NCBI GenBank assembly: GCA_964544115.1
Contig: CAZJBP010000068.1
Span: 1-19,024 of the forward strand
Length of the DNA: 19,024 nt
Source: CAZJBP01 sp964544115
GTDB lineage: Bacteria; Verrucomicrobiota; Kiritimatiellia; UBA8416; JADHWI01
Reading direction: 5' to 3'
Both the position numbers and the translations under genes were made by a program. Positions 15,606-19,024 of this stretch are shown here, piece by piece (position 1 is the first letter of the stretch; every line of letters begins with the position of its first letter). The notes below the pieces were generated by a model. The model made no database searches, was not told the DNA's origin, and saw only the letters and a program-made list of their open reading frames with translations.

Positions 15606-15800
15606 TCTACAGCCTCACACCCACACGGTCAATGCGAAACGCGCGTCAGCACCGCGGCCCGGAGATCGCCCTCGTCCTCGAAAGAGCGGATCGAGGACGA
15701 CGACGAAGGACGAGAACGATGGGGACGTCGGTACTGGAGCACCATAGGGCTGGGAGGCCATTAGCGGTTTAGGCTGCAGGCTATCAGGCGAGACAGACAG
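15606..15800. repeat. Intergenic repeat-rich segment upstream of the GH95 gene
   Basis: CTACAGCCTCACACCC (15607-15622) matches the right arm of the inverted repeat at 9456-9477, and TAGCG-GTTTAGGCTGCAGGCTAT (15762-15784) matches its left arm, here in the opposite order. Between them lie a nine-base inverted repeat TCGTCCTCG/CGAGGACGA (15672-15680 and 15692-15700) and a run of GACGA-like repeats. No gene is seen in 15577-15985; a promoter for the GH95 gene must lie here but was not recognised. Confidence 0.5.
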
Positions 15801-15985
15801 AACTCGGTCTTCTGACGTCGCGCTTGCGACAGTCGCATCTTGCGATCCTTGCCTCCAGTCACAAGAACCACTAACGTGCACCGGGCTGGGTGTTTGCGGA
15901 ACGCGGTCGGTGTTTCCGTGGGTGCGGCGCCCTGTATTTGCGAAATTCAGCCGTCTAATGGCACCTGTTCGCCTGAAGGAAGAAT

Positions 15986-16423
15986 ATGGAAGCAGAAACA
16001 CCACTCGTAAATCTATTGGGCGCAGCCGGCATCGGAATCATCGTCCTACACAAGTCCGGCGTCCGATATTCGAATCAGACGGGAGGATGCAGCTGCCTAC
16101 ATCCGGAGGTGGAAGGTATCTACGTCCCTCTGGTCGATGAACTGGTTAACCAAGAGAAGGAGCTTCAGGATTTCTTCACCGGGCCGAAGTGGCAGGGCTG
16201 GTGCTCTGTCAGAATCGACTCAGAGACCGCTGACTTTATTGACGCTGTCCTCCAGAAGTCACCATACACCTGCAATATCAGAGTTGATCGATCCCGCCTC
16301 GAAGCTTCGCACGAGGCCTGGGTCTACGTCACAATTCCGACAATCTCGAAGAGCCCAGACATGACCGAACTGGTCGGCTTTGGCGACGGAGTCGCCATAC
16401 TAACTTGGAGCAACAGCGACTAG
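15986..16423 (+). CDS. Small hypothetical protein resembling DUF6210
   Basis: Protein of 145 residues with no signal peptide and one weakly hydrophobic stretch (LLGAAGIGIIVLH). The segment GVRYSNQTGGCSCLHPEVEGIYVPLVDE (25-52) resembles the conserved core of DUF6210 family proteins, as I recall it; the function is unknown. The rest is acidic and mixed alpha/beta in appearance (WQGWCSVRIDSETADFIDAVL, EAWVYVTI, GDGVAILTWSN). The ATG at 15986 follows GAAGGAAG. It stands alone, flanked by the repeat segment on the left and a hairpin on the right, and its base composition is lower in GC than the genes to the left. This suggests an accessory, possibly transferred gene. An immunity-like role is possible but speculative. 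Confidence 0.7.
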   Translation: MEAETPLVNLLGAAGIGIIVLHKSGVRYSNQTGGCSCLHPEVEGIYVPLVDELVNQEKELQDFFTGPKWQGWCSVRIDSETADFIDAVLQKSPYTCNIRVDRSRLEASHEAWVYVTIPTISKSPDMTELVGFGDGVAILTWSNSD

Positions 16424-16426
16424 GCG

Positions 16427-16474
16427 GCCCGGTGACAGGTGATCTATCCGCACCTGTGCAACTACATGCCGGGC
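16427..16474 (+). terminator. Stem-loop just after the DUF6210-like gene
   Basis: ACAGGTG (16435-16441) pairs perfectly with CACCTGT (16451-16457) around a nine-base loop. An outer stem GCCCGG (16427-16432) / CCGGGC (16469-16474) can form. It starts four bases after the stop codon. There is no clear T-run, so it is either a weak terminator or a structural element. The space up to 16536 also holds small GC-rich inverted repeats and no gene. Confidence 0.45.
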
Positions 16475-16536
16475 GCACACGTGGCCGCTCTCGGGCGGCG
16501 CGAAGCGACGTACCGAGCAGCGGCGTGTTCGCCGTG

Positions 16537-16800
16537 CTATTCGTAGTGCGTCCACATCCTGAGAATCTTGACGGTCTTGATGTCGTCCAGAATCTGGTAT
16601 ACGAGCCGATGTTGGATGTTGATCCGGCGGGAACAGGCGCCAGCCAGATCACCGACCAGTTTCTCGTAAGGTGGCGGTGCTTGGTACGGATTGCACCCGA
16701 GGAGGTCAAGAAGCCTCTGCGCCTGGGGCTTGAGCCCCGAGCGCGCCAGCTTCTTCGCGTCCCGCCTGGCGTGGGACGTGTAGACCACGGTCCAGTTCAC
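16537..16800 (-). CDS. Txe/YoeB family mRNA-cleaving toxin
   Basis: Toxin of 87 residues in the RelE superfamily, which cuts mRNA on the ribosome. The sequence follows the family closely: NWTVVYTSHARRDAKKLARSG, NPYQAPPPYEKLVGDLAGA, SRRINIQHRLVYQIL and the C-terminal RMWTHYE. Glu46, Arg65 and His85 line up with the catalytic Glu, Arg and His of YoeB, so it looks intact. The start chosen is the GTG at 16800, whose GTGA overlaps the antitoxin stop and which places the first strand where Txe proteins begin. An ATG at 16821 would add seven residues inside the antitoxin gene. Antitoxin-first order with a four-base overlap is standard for this pair. Confidence 0.93.
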   Translation of the reverse strand: MNWTVVYTSHARRDAKKLARSGLKPQAQRLLDLLGCNPYQAPPPYEKLVGDLAGACSRRINIQHRLVYQILDDIKTVKILRMWTHYE

Positions 16801-17039
16801 CAGTCCAATTCCTTGGCGCACTTCTCGACGGGCGTCTTCAGCCCCCTCAGAATAGACTCCCTCATGCCAGGGACGCTGATCAGGTACAGCGTCTCTTGCA
16901 CGGCGCGCCAGTCGTCCTCGGCAACGAGGACGGCAGAATGCCGCTTGCCGGCAATCTGGACTGGTTCGTGAGAGTCTGCAAGGTCGTCAAGCAGGCTGTA
17001 CAACTGCTTTCGGGCCGCGGTGGCAGTCATGCTGGTCAT
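16797..17039 (-). CDS. Phd/YefM family antitoxin
   Basis: Antitoxin of 80 residues. The N-terminal DNA-binding Phd/YefM fold reads MTATAARKQLYSLLDDLADSHEPVQIAGKRHSAVLVAEDDW. The C-terminal toxin-neutralising tail reads LYLISVPGMRESILRGLKTPVEKCAKELDW. These are the standard signatures of the Axe/YefM group that partners Txe/YoeB. The ATG at 17039 has GGAGG seven bases upstream; a second ATG three codons in is also possible. It precedes and overlaps the toxin gene by four bases. Two GTAC half-sites 12 bases apart just upstream fit autorepression by the antitoxin-toxin complex. Confidence 0.93.
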   Translation of the reverse strand: MTSMTATAARKQLYSLLDDLADSHEPVQIAGKRHSAVLVAEDDWRAVQETLYLISVPGMRESILRGLKTPVEKCAKELDW

Positions 17040-17056
17040 TTCAATTCCTCCATTAC

Positions 17057-17094
17057 GTACGTCATAGCGTACGCGCTGACTGCCGTGCCGTCAA
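17057..17094 (-). promoter_or_regulatory. Toxin-antitoxin promoter and YefM-type operator
   Basis: GTACG (17057-17061) and CGTAC (17068-17072) form an inverted repeat with two GTAC cores whose centres are 12 bases apart, the spacing described for YefM-YoeB operators. On the minus strand TTGACG (17089-17094) and TACGCT (17066-17071), 17 bases apart, form a candidate promoter whose -10 box overlaps the operator. Binding there would block transcription of the pair. Confidence 0.6.
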
Positions 17095-17128
17095 TCATTT
17101 CCTTGGCGAATCGAGTAGCCGTCCGAAT

Positions 17129-17172
17129 CCTTAGCGAAGCCGGCGGCGTTGCCGCTGGCGGCTTCGCTAAGG
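17129..17172. repeat. Long perfect-stem hairpin
   Basis: CCTTAGCGAAGCC (17129-17141) and GGCTTCGCTAAGG (17160-17172) are exact reverse complements over 13 bases. They enclose a second small hairpin GCGGC-GTT-GCCGC (17143-17155). It lies in the 219-base spacer between the antitoxin start and the lipoprotein stop, with no T-tract on either side. It could be a dispersed palindromic element or a terminator for the lipoprotein gene. The remaining spacer shows nothing else. Confidence 0.65.
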
Positions 17173-17258
17173 AGAATTCCGATGAGGTTATCCGAGTCGA
17201 ACTATCTGTGCCCGGTTCTTCATCGCCAATTCTTCATGAACGTTCTCGGATGAGATTC

Positions 17259-17747
17259 TCAGGGAGCCGCGCTTTGCGCGGATTCCTGAGTAACTGCTCC
17301 ATCCGGTGGTTGGGAACCCTCTCGTTTCTTTTCCAGTTCAGTAAACTCTGGCTTGAGAATCTCGTGCTTGAAGGGATCAACTCCTTCGGGGATCAGGGTC
17401 AGCCCGAGATGTTGCGGGCATTTGAGAAACCGCTGATTTCCTTTCGGGCTTTTTGCGGGAAGAAACTCAACGTCAGCCAGCGTGTTTGTGCCAATTGCGA
17501 GCGTGAGTACGATACGTCCTCTGTGGGCCCTGCCTTGACCCGTGATCGGAATGCGTGGGTCGGACGTTCCCATGGGAAGGTTGTCCCGGAGAAGGTACCC
17601 CGTTCCGGAAAGACTCCTGCCGTCCTGCACAAAGGTGAACTGTCCGCCCCGGAAGAATTGCCACCTGCCAGAGACATCAACCGTAGGTTCACGGGAGCAT
17701 CCGGCAAGAAGCAAGACGGCTACGATTGATGTTGTAGTGATCTTCAC
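17259..17747 (-). CDS. Hypothetical lipoprotein
   Basis: Protein of 162 residues with a lipoprotein signal (MKITTTSIVAVLLLAGCS), lipobox LLAGC and acylated Cys17. The mature part is beta-rich at first (VSGRWQFFRGGQFTFVQDGRSLSGTGYLL, then GQGRAHRGRIVLTLAIGTNTLADVEFLPA), reminiscent of small lipocalin-like surface proteins. It ends in a polar tail with no conserved motif that I recognise. The start is the GTG at 17747 with GGGAA upstream. Near its 3' end lies a small hairpin CCGCGC-TTT-GCGCGG (17267-17281). Base composition is clearly lower in GC than the left half of the window. Function unknown. Confidence 0.65.
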   Translation of the reverse strand: MKITTTSIVAVLLLAGCSREPTVDVSGRWQFFRGGQFTFVQDGRSLSGTGYLLRDNLPMGTSDPRIPITGQGRAHRGRIVLTLAIGTNTLADVEFLPAKSPKGNQRFLKCPQHLGLTLIPEGVDPFKHEILKPEFTELEKKREGSQPPDGAVTQESAQSAAP

Positions 17748-17823
17748 TTGTGTTCCCAGACCTTCACTTTCGGCGCGGAACGCGACGTAAAGTGCGAGGC
17801 GTTGTTCGCTTCGCCTTTCTTCA

Positions 17824-18117
17824 TCAGTTGATATTCGCCAACACAGTCCTCAAGGCGAGGACAAAACAGCCGATTGTCAGTCCGACGCCCAGCATTCCGG
17901 CTGCAAACATTGCCTTGGCATTGAGTTGCAGGAGCTTGGGCGTGATCGTGACAAAGAGGGACATGCAGATCGTGGTGACAGTGGCCATGAAGTAGACCTT
18001 GTTGCGGGGCGGTATGCCAAATACCGTGCCAGCAATGTAGTCTCCGCCGATCCATGCTCCAATGATGATGACGGGCAGGAGTGCCGCGACGATCAGTATT
18101 TTCGCAAGTGTCTTCAT
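17824..18117 (-). CDS. Hypothetical small membrane protein
   Basis: Protein of about 97 residues with three hydrophobic segments: KILIVAALLPVIIIGAWIGG, VYFMATVTTICMSLFVTI and MFAAGMLGVGLTIGCFVLAL. No conserved motif was recognised. I chose the ATG at 18117 because it opens a typical membrane N-terminus (MKTLAKILIV). A GTG at 18189 would add 24 polar residues, and neither has a convincing ribosome site. It lies 76 bases upstream of the lipoprotein gene on the same strand and may be co-transcribed with it. The two form a low-GC pair. Function unknown. Confidence 0.55.
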   Translation of the reverse strand: MKTLAKILIVAALLPVIIIGAWIGGDYIAGTVFGIPPRNKVYFMATVTTICMSLFVTITPKLLQLNAKAMFAAGMLGVGLTIGCFVLALRTVLANIN

Positions 18118-18283
18118 CTGGAAGCGAACGTTGTTTAGCTGGAATTCCACCTTTTCCGGGTTGGCCAGCCATTTCTGCCGGAAAAACACCCGCAGCGTTT
18201 CTTTACTATGACGGGGAGGGTAACAGAGAAAGCGGCGGCGTCAAGCGGTGGGGGCGGCGCGGATCGGACTGGAGGAGAAGGAG

Positions 18284-18388
18284 ATGCAGCGTGGGGGACG
18301 TGTGAAAACGGCGATGCGATACTCGTGGCGGCGGCTGATCGGTGGGGCGCGGCGATTCCGATACAGGCTACTGCGCCAGATCGTCTGA
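18284..18388 (+). CDS. Possible arginine-rich 34-residue peptide
   Basis: Short frame MQRGGRVKTAMRYSWRRLIG followed by a similarly basic tail ending RQIV, with ten arginines in 34 residues. The ATG is preceded by an unusually good ribosome site: GGAGG at 18271-18275, eight bases upstream, within a longer purine run. It converges on the ABC transporter gene, ending nine bases before that gene's stop. It may be a real small protein or a chance reading of GC-rich spacer. No other gene was seen in 18190-18396. Confidence 0.3.
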   Translation: MQRGGRVKTAMRYSWRRLIGGARRFRYRLLRQIV

Positions 18389-18396
18389 GGCCGCTG

Positions 18397-19024
18397 TCAC
18401 CCCCGGCCGAGGCTGTCCGCGGCCATGTCGTGCACGCGGAATTCCGACCCGGTGGCGATGCGCTCAATGCGGCCGTCGCGAATCCAGCAGACGCGGTCGG
18501 ATGACGACAGCACCTTCGTGTCGTGGGTGGCGCAGATCACCGTCACTCCCTTCTGTTTGTTCAGTTCCTGCAGCAGGCCGATGATCTCCCCGCCCGTGCG
18601 CGCGTCGAGGTTGCCGGTGGGTTCATCGGCCAGGAGAAGGCCGGGCTCGTTCGCCAGCGCCCGGGCGATGGCGCAGCGCTGCTGCTGCCCCCCGGACAGC
18701 TCAAACGGCTTGTGGTGCAGGCGGGCGCCCAACCCGACGCGCTCGAGAATCGCCACGGCGCGCTGGGCAGCCTCCGGCTTCGGCACCCCACGGAACGCCA
18801 TCGGCAGCATCACGTTCTGCTGCGCGGACATCACCGGGATCAAGTTGTAGGTCTGGAAGATGTAGCCAATCTTGTTGCAGCGCACCCACGCCTGCTCCGC
18901 CTCATCCAGGTCAAACAGCGACTTCCCCTCGAACTGAATCCGCCCCTCGGTGGGCACATCCAGGGCACCGATCATGTTGAACAGCGTGCTCTTCCCCGAC
19001 CCCGACGGCCCCATGATCGAGAGG
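18397..19024 (-). CDS. ABC transporter ATPase, MacB/LolD type, partial
   Basis: ATP-binding subunit of an ABC transporter, missing only the N-terminal 30-40 residues beyond the window edge. Visible in order are LSIMGPSGSGKST (Walker A), FQTYNLIPVMSAQQNV (Q-loop with the MacB/LolD-type FQxxNLxP), LSGGQQQRCAIARAL (signature), LLLADEPTGNLD (Walker B) and VICATHD (H-loop). The DEPTGNLD form and the region around the Q-loop place it with the LolCDE/MacB/FtsE class, which drives lipoprotein release, efflux or cell-division functions with an FtsX/MacB-type permease. The permease would be expected outside the window. GC content rises again here compared with the genes to its left. The neighbouring lipoprotein is not obviously linked. 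Confidence 0.93.
   Translation of the reverse strand, partial: LSIMGPSGSGKSTLFNMIGALDVPTEGRIQFEGKSLFDLDEAEQAWVRCNKIGYIFQTYNLIPVMSAQQNVMLPMAFRGVPKPEAAQRAVAILERVGLGARLHHKPFELSGGQQQRCAIARALANEPGLLLADEPTGNLDARTGGEIIGLLQELNKQKGVTVICATHDTKVLSSSDRVCWIRDGRIERIATGSEFRVHDMAADSLGRG

Noticed and set aside
15606..15800. CRISPR array or insertion sequence
   Set aside because: The repeats are too few, irregularly spaced and partly inverted for CRISPR, and no transposase frame is present.
17129..17172. Integron attC site
   Set aside because: No RYYYAAC/GTTRRRY core pair was found at the stem ends and the arms are perfectly complementary, unlike attC; no integrase in the window.

Overview
This is a GC-rich bacterial contig, probably from a metagenome because a 10-base N gap at 928-937 joins two pieces. 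The gene content suggests a PVC-group bacterium (Kiritimatiellota, Verrucomicrobiota or Planctomycetota). The clues are a GH116-type enzyme translationally coupled to a Gfo/Idh/MocA oxidoreductase, a large GH95 fucosidase, a cytidylate-kinase-like protein beside the ATP synthase operon, and short repeat-like motifs between genes. No rRNA or tRNA is present, so the taxonomic guess is soft.

Left block (1-4011, minus strand): the F-type ATP synthase operon in classical order atpZ-atpI-atpB-atpE-atpF-atpH-atpA, with stop/start overlaps at several joints. atpA runs off the left edge. Its 5' end is disturbed by the N gap and by a 20-bp near-duplicate flanking it, which looks like an assembly artefact. 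A cytidylate-kinase-like gene (4154-4858, plus) diverges from the operon across a 142-bp region with candidate promoters.

Second block (4897-9271, minus strand): a co-directional set read as radical SAM protein, secreted LTxxQ-repeat protein with paired cysteines, small cupin, and iron-type alcohol dehydrogenase. Spacing is tight at the cupin/dehydrogenase end. No pathway can be assigned with confidence.

Third block (9272-15576): a sugar-use region. A good sigma70-like promoter precedes a GH116-type glycosidase (plus), which overlaps a Gfo/Idh/MocA oxidoreductase by four bases. A GH95 alpha-L-fucosidase-type enzyme converges on them. Neither glycosidase has a visible signal peptide, so the sugars may be processed in the cytoplasm. 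No transporter is in the window.

Fourth block (about 15600-18200): an accessory stretch with visibly lower GC. It holds a DUF6210-like small protein, a Txe/YoeB - Phd/YefM toxin-antitoxin pair with a recognisable operator, a lipoprotein, a small membrane protein, and several strong hairpins. Short inverted copies of an AGGCTGCAGGCT / CTACAGCCT motif lie at its left border and again upstream of the GH116 gene. A possible 34-residue arginine-rich peptide gene and the 3' part of a MacB/LolD-type ABC transporter ATPase close the window.

No clearly new system is visible. The best candidates for novelty are the cysteine-paired LTxxQ repeat protein with its radical SAM/cupin/dehydrogenase neighbours, the dispersed repeat family, and the low-GC islet.
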